64,000 nt of DNA from Mucilaginibacter sp. OK283 (GTDB lineage Bacteria; Bacteroidota; Bacteroidia; Sphingobacteriales; Sphingobacteriaceae), in contig NZ_FODR01000008.1 in assembly GCF_900110415.1 (NCBI RefSeq), positions 62,001 through 126,000 on the forward strand, read 5' to 3'. Positions 1 to 8,202 of this stretch are shown one piece after another. Under the pieces are notes generated by a model. The model did no database searches. It saw nothing but the letters and a program-made list of their open reading frames with translations, and was not told the DNA's origin. The translations under genes were made by a program, and so were the position numbers. Each line of letters begins with the position of its first letter. Position 1 is the stretch's first letter.

Positions 1-2637
1 TTCAAGCGATAATACTTTATTTTTAGTATCGGCTACGTTAAATGAAAACGAATGGTTAAAGTTTTTGCCTGATAAGCGGTAGTTAACAGTCAGTTCCCAT
101 CCCCTGTTTTGCACCTTACCGGCGTTATAATCGGGCAGTCCGGCGCCAAACACACCTGGCACTATTGGTGGCAGCAAAATATCCTTTGTTACTTTGTTAA
201 AATAATCGGCAGATATGGTGAGGGTGTTTTTGAAAAAACCAGCATCTATACCTGCATTAAATGTGGCAGCACGCTCCCAGCGAATATCCGGATTGGCAAA
301 TGATATGGCTGCGCCACCAACGCCGGCATTATTAAAGCCATAAGCATTTTGGAAGGGGCCGTAAGTACGCTGGTATTGGTAATCGCCAACGTTCTGGTTA
401 CCCAAAATACCGTATGATGCGCGCAACTTTAAATCGCCATAGTTATCGCGGTAGCTTTGCATAAAATTCTCTTCGGTAACGCGGTAACCTACCGATCCCG
501 ATGGGAAGAAAGCGTTGCGGTTTTTTGTATTAAACTTTGATGAGGCATCTATCCTGAAATCAAACTCACCATATATCTTATTCTGATAATTATAACTTGC
601 TCTTCCAAAAGCTGAGTTCAAACTCGTTTCTGTGGTGTTATTATTGGTGTTTGACGATGCAGGGTCAATTATAGTACCTGTTGTAGGCGTACCCAACTCC
701 GGGTCGGTATATTTCAGGTAAAGGCTATTGCCCTGGTTAGTTGTCGATTCATTGGCCACTCCCACCAGCACATCTACGTTATGCGATTTATTGAATGTTT
801 TGGTATACTGTGCAATTACCTGTGTATTTAAAAACAAATTCTTGTTATTCTCATCATTCGTATTCCTATCTGCACCGTATGTACCTTTCGGGAAATAATC
901 AACTTCTATCACCCTGCCAAACATGTGGTTTGATAATAGCGTACCCCCGAAAACACCTTTCAACTTAAAGTCTTTGGTAATGGCCAACTCGGCATTTAAA
1001 TTACCGAAAATGTTATCGTTATCACGTTTGCGGTAGCCGCCTGCTTCTAAAATCCCAAGTGGGTTAAATTCTGTTAATACATCATTGGTCAAATACCGTC
1101 CCTGGTCGTCTTTAATTTTATAATAAGTTGGCGTTCTGCCGGCATCAACTATAAGGGTTGATGTGTTGTAAGAATGCTCTTTAATTTCGGTACGCGAATA
1201 AGACAGGATACTGGTCAGTTTCAATTTACCATATTCGGTGCTCAGGTTCATGCGGTAATTGTAACGGCGCAAGCCATAGTTAGGTCCAACAAGGTTACTC
1301 CGTTGATCTGTCACTCCGGCCGAAACCAGGTATGATGATGAGGAATTACCACCAGTTAGTGCCAGGTTATGGTTTTGCAGCACGGCATTTTTTAAAATGG
1401 CATCTAAAAACCATTGCTGATCGCCTGCCTGTTGAAAATTTCGGATATCCTGCGGGCTGTAAATTGGCTGCAAACCTGCATTTACCACGGCCTCGTTCCT
1501 AAGGATGGCGTTTTCATAGCTGTGAACTGGCTTATAACCCACATGTGGTTCCTGTACACCGCCCTGCCCGTTGTAGGTAAGCTGGGTGTTGGAGTTCTTC
1601 TTTCCCTTTTTGGTAGTAACCAATATCACACCATTTGCCGATCGTGAACCGTAAATGGCCGCGCTGCCGGCGTCTTTCAAAACTGAGACACTTTCAATAT
1701 CCTGCGGATTAAGCAGGTTAATGTCACCGCCGGTAATACCATCTATAACTACCAGCGGGCTGTTATCGCCTAAAGTACTTACACCACGAATGTTAATGTT
1801 TTGATAAGCACCAGGCTCGGAGTTAGTTTGCTGGATGATAAGATTGGGCGATGTGCCCTGTAAAGCCTGTGTTAAATTTACGGATGGTTTACCTTCAATA
1901 GCTTTTGACGAGATCTGATCGACCGCGCCTATAATATTGGCCCGTTTTTGTGTGCCGTAACCAATCACAACTACTTCGTTTAATGAAGTACGCTCGGGCG
2001 ATAGCTGCACGTTAAAGGTAGTTTGATTATTTACCGGCACGTCCTTTGGTGTGTAACCAATAAAGCTGAATACCAGTACATCGTCGCTGCCTACGTTAGG
2101 CAAAGTAAAAGTTCCGTCTACACCGGTAATGGTGCCGGTGGTAGTTCCTTTTATTTTGACGCCAACGCCAGGAAATGGCTGACCTGTTTCGTCGGTTACT
2201 TTACCTGTAATTTTAATGGGGACCGGCGGGGCCTGCTGTATGACGCCTGTGCTGCTTTCTACCTCGGCTTTTTCATCAATAACAATTACGTCATCAATAA
2301 TTTTATAGCTAAGGTTAAATGGAGTTAACACCTCATTAAGCACAGTTTTGATGCTTTCATTTTTGGCATTCAAAGTTACCCTGAAATCTGGCTTTAGCAC
2401 ATTATCCGCATAGGCAAATTTAATATGTTTATCGGCCGAGATCTTATCGAGCGCGTCGGTAAGCCTTGCGTTCTTGAGCTTCAGCGTAACCGAAATCTCC
2501 AAAAAGCGTTGGCCAAATGAATCATTTGCTACCGCCGAAAGGCACATGAAGCAAACAACAAAGCAGGCGAGCGAGGTAAATTTCATTAATATTAATACAT
2601 AACGAACTACTCCATTTGAAAATAGAGATATATTCAT
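1..2637 (-). CDS. SusC/RagA-family TonB-dependent receptor with STN domain (3' end cut by window)
   Basis: Outer-membrane receptor that imports a bound ligand with TonB energy. The minus-strand frame is open from 2637 to the window edge, giving 879 codons; the C-terminal part of the barrel is missing. In order it shows a leader ending near NDSFGQ, an STN domain at about residues 60-120 (KLKNARLTDALDKIS), a carboxypeptidase-regulatory-like domain (GKVTDETGQPFPGVGVKIKG), a plug with VVIGYGTQKRANI and VVIDGI, then barrel strands. The STN domain is the usual signature of receptors that signal to a FecR anti-sigma factor, which fits the FecR gene 208 bp upstream. The start at 2637 (MNISLFSNGV) gives a normal long leader; an in-frame ATG at 2586 is the alternative. 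Substrate unknown. Confidence 0.93.
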   Translation of the reverse strand, partial: MNISLFSNGVVRYVLILMKFTSLACFVVCFMCLSAVANDSFGQRFLEISVTLKLKNARLTDALDKISADKHIKFAYADNVLKPDFRVTLNAKNESIKTVLNEVLTPFNLSYKIIDDVIVIDEKAEVESSTGVIQQAPPVPIKITGKVTDETGQPFPGVGVKIKGTTTGTITGVDGTFTLPNVGSDDVLVFSFIGYTPKDVPVNNQTTFNVQLSPERTSLNEVVVIGYGTQKRANIIGAVDQISSKAIEGKPSVNLTQALQGTSPNLIIQQTNSEPGAYQNINIRGVSTLGDNSPLVVIDGITGGDINLLNPQDIESVSVLKDAGSAAIYGSRSANGVILVTTKKGKKNSNTQLTYNGQGGVQEPHVGYKPVHSYENAILRNEAVVNAGLQPIYSPQDIRNFQQAGDQQWFLDAILKNAVLQNHNLALTGGNSSSSYLVSAGVTDQRSNLVGPNYGLRRYNYRMNLSTEYGKLKLTSILSYSRTEIKEHSYNTSTLIVDAGRTPTYYKIKDDQGRYLTNDVLTEFNPLGILEAGGYRKRDNDNIFGNLNAELAITKDFKLKGVFGGTLLSNHMFGRVIEVDYFPKGTYGADRNTNDENNKNLFLNTQVIAQYTKTFNKSHNVDVLVGVANESTTNQGNSLYLKYTDPELGTPTTGTIIDPASSNTNNNTTETSLNSAFGRASYNYQNKIYGEFDFRIDASSKFNTKNRNAFFPSGSVGYRVTEENFMQSYRDNYGDLKLRASYGILGNQNVGDYQYQRTYGPFQNAYGFNNAGVGGAAISFANPDIRWERAATFNAGIDAGFFKNTLTISADYFNKVTKDILLPPIVPGVFGAGLPDYNAGKVQNRGWELTVNYRLSGKNFNHSFSFNVADTKNKVLSLE

Positions 2638-2845
2638 AGATTTGAGATAATTAAAGTGTTTGAAATTGAGTGCTTTGTTCTGAATTGGACCTCGAAACGT
2701 TGCACTTATTAATACGCTGCATTTTAGTAACCCTGTTCAAATCCCTTTGATCAGGGTTTTTTGTATGTATTTATGTTGTCATGCTCTTCTATTTAGGTTA
2801 GCTAATAATTGGTTATATTTTGGATAAATTGGTTTATTTTATTGA
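2638..2845. other. Intergenic gap with a hairpin between fecR and susC
   Basis: The 208 bp between the anti-sigma and receptor genes contain a hairpin at 2729-2762 (AACCCTG and CAGGGTT arms, then a T-run on the plus strand). The T-run faces away from the minus-strand genes, so it is not a normal terminator for them. The sigma-dependent promoter of the receptor is expected here, but no core motif could be assigned. Confidence 0.4.
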
Positions 2846-3802
2846 TTAACAGCCTTTGCCCTTAAGGCGGTAGCCGCCCTTATCCTGTATGGCTTTACCT
2901 TTAACAATTTTTGATAAAACCTTCATTACGGTTTCCAACGATTTATTGGTCAGGTCGGCTGTTATTGAACATCTCACAAGATTGATATCCACGTCAACTT
3001 TAACATTGAAGCGATGCTCAATTGTACTTATTACCTCCGGCAGTGGCATCCGCTTAAATACCAGGTCGCCGTTTTTCCACCTAACCAATATATCAACGTC
3101 AACTATTTGGGTTTTAACGACCTGGTTATTATCCTTGTTAAAAATTACTTCCTGGGCAGGGGTTAAGAAAACTGTTTGCGATTTTTTGGCATTGTTAGCC
3201 GCCGCTATTACCCCTACCTTACCGCTCAACACATCTACCTTCACAAAATGATCTTCGGGATAGGCTTTTATATTGAAACTTGTACCCAACACCTGGGTGC
3301 GTACAGCGCCGGTATGAATAATGAATGATTGATGATCATCATGCGCTACATCTAAAAAAGCTTCACCTGTTAAAGTGATCTCACGGCGGTCGCCACGGAA
3401 TTTATCGGGATAAGTAAGTTTACTGCCGCCGTTGAGCCATATTTTAGTGCCATCGGCAAGGGTTATATTTACAATTTTGCCATTGGCTGCTGCAATTTGC
3501 CTGGTAGTTATTGGCGAAACGTAATCAAGTATATTATTGCGGTATATGTAAGCCGACAAGCACAAGCCTGCCAGTAACGAAGCCGCTACCAGCCATTGTT
3601 TTTTAAAGGTTTTGATTTTGCCGCCGTCAATTTGCGCGGTAATGCGGCTATATACTTTGTCGCTGTTAAATTCAACACCATGATCGTTTGCTTCGGGTAA
3701 TTTTCCCAAATCCAAATCATCAAAATACCGATTTACGATTTCCTCCTGCAAAGATTGATCTTTAGCAGAAACTTGTTTTCTCCTGAAATTAAACTTTCTC
3801 AT
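2846..3802 (-). CDS. FecR-family anti-sigma factor with DUF4974 C-terminal domain
   Basis: Inner-membrane anti-sigma factor that holds an ECF sigma factor until the partner receptor signals. The 318 residues comprise a short cytoplasmic N-terminus, one membrane segment near residues 68-88 (WLVAASLLAGLCLSAYIY), a periplasmic FecR domain (ANGKIVNITLADGTKIWLNG, GEAFLDVAHD) and a C-terminal DUF4974-like domain that probably contacts the receptor's STN domain (FKRMPLPEVISTIEHRFNV). It precedes the STN-SusC on the same strand. It is separated from its likely sigma factor (6080-6670) by the TPR gene 3931-5646, which is not the usual arrangement. Confidence 0.93.
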   Translation of the reverse strand: MRKFNFRRKQVSAKDQSLQEEIVNRYFDDLDLGKLPEANDHGVEFNSDKVYSRITAQIDGGKIKTFKKQWLVAASLLAGLCLSAYIYRNNILDYVSPITTRQIAAANGKIVNITLADGTKIWLNGGSKLTYPDKFRGDRREITLTGEAFLDVAHDDHQSFIIHTGAVRTQVLGTSFNIKAYPEDHFVKVDVLSGKVGVIAAANNAKKSQTVFLTPAQEVIFNKDNNQVVKTQIVDVDILVRWKNGDLVFKRMPLPEVISTIEHRFNVKVDVDINLVRCSITADLTNKSLETVMKVLSKIVKGKAIQDKGGYRLKGKGC

Positions 3803-3930
3803 GGTTTATATATGCAGGATGCATTGAACATGTCCTACCCCCCAAAGCAGCTGAAAGTTTTTTTGAGAAATTTATTTCAACGTGTAAAAATCTAACTACA
3901 ACAAGTCAAAGTGCCGCCTATTATCACATC

Positions 3931-5646
3931 TTATTCCATAAAAACCGAACCTGTTGGCACAACATCCGCGTGCGAGAACGAGCGAAGAAAGCCCGATTTA
4001 TATTCGGCCAGGTTTTGTTTGTGATTTTGTGCTTTAATGCTTTGATACAACCCCAATAACGACCAGCCATTGCCAGGATTACGCACCAGGTCGGCCCGGT
4101 AAACCTGCTCCGCCCGGATATTATCATCGTTTTTTAAAAGGTAAGCTCCTAAAAATTGCCTGGCGGGGATGGGCCATTGGGCAGGCTCGGAGTAAATCAT
4201 GTGATCTTCAACTGTTACGGCTTTGTTAAAGCTGGCTATACCGCTTTCATATTTATTTTGTGCCAATAAAATCGCACCTTCCAATATATTTTCGGCTATG
4301 GTAGCGCCTTCAAACGGTGTATTAAAAGGGATATCTCTTATTTTTAATACCGGGGCATTAATTTTATCACGTATTAACCCCAGCTGGCTATTTGCTGAAT
4401 CCGGCCTACCGGTATAAATAAAGGCCAGTCCTTTTGCAAAATTATGGAGTACTTGCGCGTAAGTCCAATCGGCGGCCGGCGGGTTATTATCCTTCAATAC
4501 CTCGTCCCATTTACCCAGGCGTACCATCGTGAGCACGGGCATCATATATAAATACTGAGCATAACTATCTGTGGCTGTTGGCTTAACGCTATTGCGACAA
4601 TGCAGGGCAACTTCCCGCGCCTTTTCGTACATCCCTCCGCTAAAGGCGCAGTAGGTTTCTACAGCGTACACATGAGGGATTGATTTAGCAAGGGATAAAT
4701 TCTTCACCATCGAGGCATACAAAATGGAACTTTTGCCCGACTTTTCGTTGACATCTACCCCCTGAAAATATAGCCCGTTCCGTTGATAAACATGGCTTGC
4801 CATATGTACCATGTGCCCTACCGCCGGGAAAAGCCGCTTTAAGGCTTCGGCACTGAACATAGCCGTTTCGGGATTATGGGATGCTTCTGTAAGATGAATA
4901 TAATAATGCAATGCGGCCGGGTTATCCGGTTTTGCTTTCAATACGCCTTTACATAAATCCACCAGTTCGGGCGTCCATTCTTTGGCCAGTCCATCAGTAG
5001 TCCAAAAATCCCAGGGATGTATCAGCATCATGGCATCTATATATAACATTTTTATGTCCGCGTCATCAGGATATGCCGATACCAGTTTCCGCATGCCTTG
5101 CGCATAAGCCTTTTCATCATGATTAGTTTGATCTTTTACCAACGGGTATCTCAGGTTCATGACACTGATAAGTGCTTTTTCTTTCTCAGACGCGTTACCG
5201 GCAGTTGTATTTAACCGCTTTAAAACGCCGGGTAGCCCTTGCGGCACTTTATAAAGGTGAACCGCGTTGTAGTACGGGCCCATAGTTAAAGCCTGGCCCC
5301 AATAAGTCATTGGCGAAGCCGGGTCAAACCGGGCAGCTTCTTTAAATGATGCCAGCGCTTCCTTCATGTGATAGCTATAATACATGGTTAAGCCCTGGTT
5401 AAAATAAAACTGGGCGCTATCATTATGGGTTGATATTGAATAGTTATAATTGCCCCATCCCGGCAGCTTTATCATGTATTTTCCATCGGCCGCAGTATCG
5501 ATGTTGTTGGCAGCAAATGATCCACAGGTAACCGGGTAGCTTTTCTTTATAGTTTTTTCACCGGTTGAATTATGCAAATTGAACGCAAGCAAGCAGGTCC
5601 CGGTTAAAATAACGGGGAACACAAAAAAAAGTGATACCTTTTTCAT
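3931..5646 (-). CDS. Secreted or periplasmic tetratricopeptide-repeat protein, function unknown
   Basis: 571 residues with an N-terminal hydrophobic leader (MKKVSLFFVFPVILTGTCLLAF) and TPR-like helices, for example FYFNQGLTMYYSYHMKEALASFKEAARFDPASP cut into a typical A/B helix pair near residues 82-115. Later repeats contain LKAKPDNPAALHYYIHLTEASH and a C-terminal EQVYRADLVRNPGNGWSLLGLY. No catalytic motif was recognised. It lies between the sigma factor and the anti-sigma gene, all on the minus strand, so it may be co-transcribed with one or both. It has a 430-bp upstream region holding a repeat element also found before the helicase gene. TPR architecture is clear; the role is not. Confidence 0.75.
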   Translation of the reverse strand: MKKVSLFFVFPVILTGTCLLAFNLHNSTGEKTIKKSYPVTCGSFAANNIDTAADGKYMIKLPGWGNYNYSISTHNDSAQFYFNQGLTMYYSYHMKEALASFKEAARFDPASPMTYWGQALTMGPYYNAVHLYKVPQGLPGVLKRLNTTAGNASEKEKALISVMNLRYPLVKDQTNHDEKAYAQGMRKLVSAYPDDADIKMLYIDAMMLIHPWDFWTTDGLAKEWTPELVDLCKGVLKAKPDNPAALHYYIHLTEASHNPETAMFSAEALKRLFPAVGHMVHMASHVYQRNGLYFQGVDVNEKSGKSSILYASMVKNLSLAKSIPHVYAVETYCAFSGGMYEKAREVALHCRNSVKPTATDSYAQYLYMMPVLTMVRLGKWDEVLKDNNPPAADWTYAQVLHNFAKGLAFIYTGRPDSANSQLGLIRDKINAPVLKIRDIPFNTPFEGATIAENILEGAILLAQNKYESGIASFNKAVTVEDHMIYSEPAQWPIPARQFLGAYLLKNDDNIRAEQVYRADLVRNPGNGWSLLGLYQSIKAQNHKQNLAEYKSGFLRSFSHADVVPTGSVFME

Positions 5647-6079
5647 TGTAGTTTTTTTAACAGACGTGAACTATAAACAGGCAACCGGTAAAGTTTGTAA
5701 TTGGAGGCCGATAAAAAGCCGGGCTGCTATCGGTACTAACAAATTTAAATAATAGTTTTTAAATACCCGCCGGATGAATAATCCCTACCAGGGCAAACGC
5801 ATCTAATTGGGTTAACATAACTTAACACATTTCAAATAAAATACCAATAAGTACCTAATAATCAATTTATTATATTTTATCATGGTTAACACTAAACTGA
5901 TAGCACAATTTAGGTGCATCCAAATATTTGTGCCTGTTGCTGGCCAATAAAAGTCCCTTTGGTACCTCTATCATTTAACCATTATCAGGCAATAAAACAA
6001 AGTATCGTTTGATGCATATATCTTCCCGACGACATAAACTCATTCCATTAGCTATTTAGATGTGTCTGCGCTATAACCT
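5647..6079. other. 433-bp AT-rich intergenic region upstream of the TPR gene
   Basis: No ORF worth calling. It carries one copy of the 102-bp duplicated element (5792-5893). The rest is AT-rich with no assigned promoter or hairpin. Confidence 0.5.
5792..5893 (-). repeat. 102-bp duplicated upstream element, copy 1
   Basis: The first 41 positions (GGCAAACGCAT, one variable base, then TAATTGGGTTAACATAAC and TTAACACATTT) and the last 13 (CATGGTTAACACT) match a second copy at 30291-30392. The 48-bp AT-rich middle has the same length in both copies but has diverged. Both copies lie upstream of minus-strand genes in the same orientation, which suggests a conserved regulatory or promoter module rather than a random repeat. 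Confidence 0.65.
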
Positions 6080-6670
6080 CTACCGCATCATATAAACCAT
6101 TAACAGGGCAACAACCGATGGCAGGTAATCTGTTAACCCGGTACGCAGATAGCGCAAGGCAATGGTCATCTGATTTTCGACGGTTTTGATAGAGATATTT
6201 AGCCGAGAGGCTATTTCTTTGTTGGATAGATATTCTTTACGGCTTAGCGTAAAAATCTGGCGGCATTTTTCGGGCAACAGGGCAACATTGTTTTCCAGCA
6301 GCTGGCTAATGTCGCTCTGTAACAGTTTGCTGTCTGCCGTATATTTTTCAATCAGCTCTTCAACAACTTCCAAATCAAGCGTGGCTTTTTTGGTGCGGAT
6401 ATAATATATAACGCGATGACGGATGGCCACTTTCAGGTATGACTCAAGCGAGGTGATGTTGAGCTGGCTACGTTTTGTCCATAAATCAATAAACAATTCC
6501 TGCACCAGGTCTTCGCAAACATCGCGGTCGCGAAAAAGGTTGTAGGCAGCGTGGAACAGCTTGGCCGAATATCTTTTGTACAGCAATTCAAATGCCTCAC
6601 GGTCATCCAGCCTTAGTAAATCTAACAATTTAGCATCGGGCCACATTTGATATTCCTCTCCTGGAAGCAT
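6080..6670 (-). CDS. ECF RNA polymerase sigma-70 factor, Bacteroidota expansion family
   Basis: 196 residues. Region 2 covers about residues 25-90 (FELLYKRYSAKLFHAAYNLF, then DVCEDLVQELFIDLW) and region 4 about 125-180 (LPEKCRQIFTLSR, LSNKEIASRLNISIKTVENQ). The protein ends in a hydrophobic tail (YLPSVVALLMVYMMR) that could associate with the membrane. It probably drives the STN-SusC receptor at the left edge and is held by FecR (2846-3802). The first ATG (6670) is used; a second in-frame ATG at 6646 is preceded by GGAGAGG at a plausible ribosome-binding distance and could be the true start. Confidence 0.92.
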   Translation of the reverse strand: MLPGEEYQMWPDAKLLDLLRLDDREAFELLYKRYSAKLFHAAYNLFRDRDVCEDLVQELFIDLWTKRSQLNITSLESYLKVAIRHRVIYYIRTKKATLDLEVVEELIEKYTADSKLLQSDISQLLENNVALLPEKCRQIFTLSRKEYLSNKEIASRLNISIKTVENQMTIALRYLRTGLTDYLPSVVALLMVYMMR

Positions 6671-6796
6671 AAATGGACGGTAAAACGGTTTCTGAATTGG
6701 ACAGACATAATTACAAGATTATTTTTAAATAAAAAATTCTTTTTTGTTTCAGGCAATTTCGCGGGCAGCCAAATGACATATCTGTCACTTTTAAAT

Positions 6797-6804
6797 TACT
6801 TTTG
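6797..6804 (+). promoter_or_regulatory. Bacteroidota -7 promoter element before the glycosidase-like gene
   Basis: TACTTTTG is an exact match to TAnnTTTG. Transcription would start near 6811, so translation must begin at the ATG at 6829 and not at the in-frame TTG at 6802. No clear -33 TTTG was seen. Confidence 0.45.
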
Positions 6805-6828
6805 GGTTGCACGCTATTTTATATCACT

Positions 6829-8133
6829 ATGACTAAAAAACACTACCCTTTGTTCTTGTTGATGATGCTGATTTTCGGCATGATGCAGGTAAAAGCCCAA
6901 ACCAGTTTAAATGATATCAAAGCCATCCTCCAATCGCCATATTTTGAAAAGCTGTACTCCAACACCTATTATAGCCTTTTGGACAGGATGAGGAAAGATG
7001 GCTTTTTACCCGAATCATTAACCGGCGCTTACGAGGGTATGTATTGCCGTACAACCGGCGCGATGGTATCATTGCTGATAGAAACCAGCCGCTTAAAGGA
7101 GGCCGAATTAAACATTAAATGTGTGCTTGATGCCACCACCCAAAACGATATGGAGCGCATACCACATGTTATAGGGATAAAGGATAATAAATATACAATC
7201 ATCAGCGATGAGCACCAGATTGACGGACAGGCACATGTACTGCTGGCCTGGGCAAGGCTGGCACTTAAACGGGGCCACACCAATTTTGAAGATAAAACCT
7301 GGCCACTGGTAAGTGCGATTATGAAACGTACCTGCGACCGTACATTTTTTCAGCATGGCTGGTGGTCGGTTGAACCAGGCCTGGTGCGTAATATCTCGTT
7401 TGAACATTCAAGGGAAGGCCGACGCTGGGATGTTTGGGATTTACTTACCCAAAGTTTTGTTGGCGCAGCTTTGAATGATATGGCGACCGTAGCCGAACGC
7501 CGCAGCGAAACCAAGCTGGCTGCGGACTGGCGTAAAAAAATGGAGATACTGCAACAAGGCATCCGTAAAAACCTGACCACGGTACGTAACAGCGATACCA
7601 CTTACCTGGAAATGCGGCTGCCCGATTCAAACGGAGGTACACCTTATTTAGGGATGGGATGGGTAACCCTATCGCCTGTTGCCGCACAATGGGAGGGTTT
7701 AAACCACCAGGTAATGCGCAATACCGTAAAAGCTATGCAACAGGGCATGCTTAAAAAAACAAACGGACTGGCCTGGATGCCTACAGATAGTTACCCGGAC
7801 GGAACAGTATCTAACGAAATTATTGGCAAAGGACAAGCCTGGGAAATGGAATTTGCCCGTACAGAAAAAGATTACAACCGGATAAAAGCAATCCTGGACC
7901 TGATAAAAATTGTTAATGCCCCCAAACCAGTGTACATGGAAGGCGGCTGGCTTGACGGCAACGGCCATAAACAATCTGAAAAGATAAGTGATACCGACCT
8001 TGCAGCTATGAACAACGCGGTATGGAAAACCAAAGATGCCGGTAATGGCGAACAATGTGCCTGGTGGTGCTGGGCCATGGCACGCCTTAGGGTTGCCGCT
8101 GGCCTGCCTGCCGAACCTGCGAGAGTTAAATAA
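6829..8133 (+). CDS. Secreted six-hairpin-glycosidase-like protein
   Basis: 434 residues with a signal peptide (MTKKHYPLFLLMMLIFGMMQVKAQ). The body is rich in aromatic and helical segments with repeated W/G/H motifs (DEHQIDGQAHVLLAWARLAL, NGGTPYLGMGWVTLSPVAAQ, NEIIGKGQAWEMEFARTEKD), the look of an alpha/alpha-toroid glycosidase such as GH88/GH105. No catalytic aspartate pair could be assigned with certainty, so the specificity is open. It stands alone on the plus strand between the divergent sigma factor and the convergent phospholipase C, with a shared terminator at its 3' end. Confidence 0.6.
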   Translation: MTKKHYPLFLLMMLIFGMMQVKAQTSLNDIKAILQSPYFEKLYSNTYYSLLDRMRKDGFLPESLTGAYEGMYCRTTGAMVSLLIETSRLKEAELNIKCVLDATTQNDMERIPHVIGIKDNKYTIISDEHQIDGQAHVLLAWARLALKRGHTNFEDKTWPLVSAIMKRTCDRTFFQHGWWSVEPGLVRNISFEHSREGRRWDVWDLLTQSFVGAALNDMATVAERRSETKLAADWRKKMEILQQGIRKNLTTVRNSDTTYLEMRLPDSNGGTPYLGMGWVTLSPVAAQWEGLNHQVMRNTVKAMQQGMLKKTNGLAWMPTDSYPDGTVSNEIIGKGQAWEMEFARTEKDYNRIKAILDLIKIVNAPKPVYMEGGWLDGNGHKQSEKISDTDLAAMNNAVWKTKDAGNGEQCAWWCWAMARLRVAAGLPAEPARVK

Positions 8134-8146
8134 ACCCGCTAATAAA

Positions 8147-8183
8147 AAAGCCCGACAACTTAACAAAGTTCCCGGGCTAAAAA
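8147..8183. terminator. Bidirectional terminator hairpin between convergent genes
   Basis: AAGCCCG and CGGGCT arms close an inner stem (AACTT/AAGTT), flanked by A-rich sequence on both sides. It sits between the stops of the glycosidase-like gene (8133) and the phospholipase C gene (8203). Confidence 0.65.
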
Positions 8184-8202
8184 TAAACGTACAAATGAAT
8201 CT

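Noticed and set aside
2729..2762. Terminator for the fecR transcript
   Set aside because: The T-run is on the plus strand, the wrong side for the minus-strand genes.
6802..6828. TTG start extending the glycosidase-like protein
   Set aside because: It overlaps the predicted -7 element and lies upstream of the likely transcription start.
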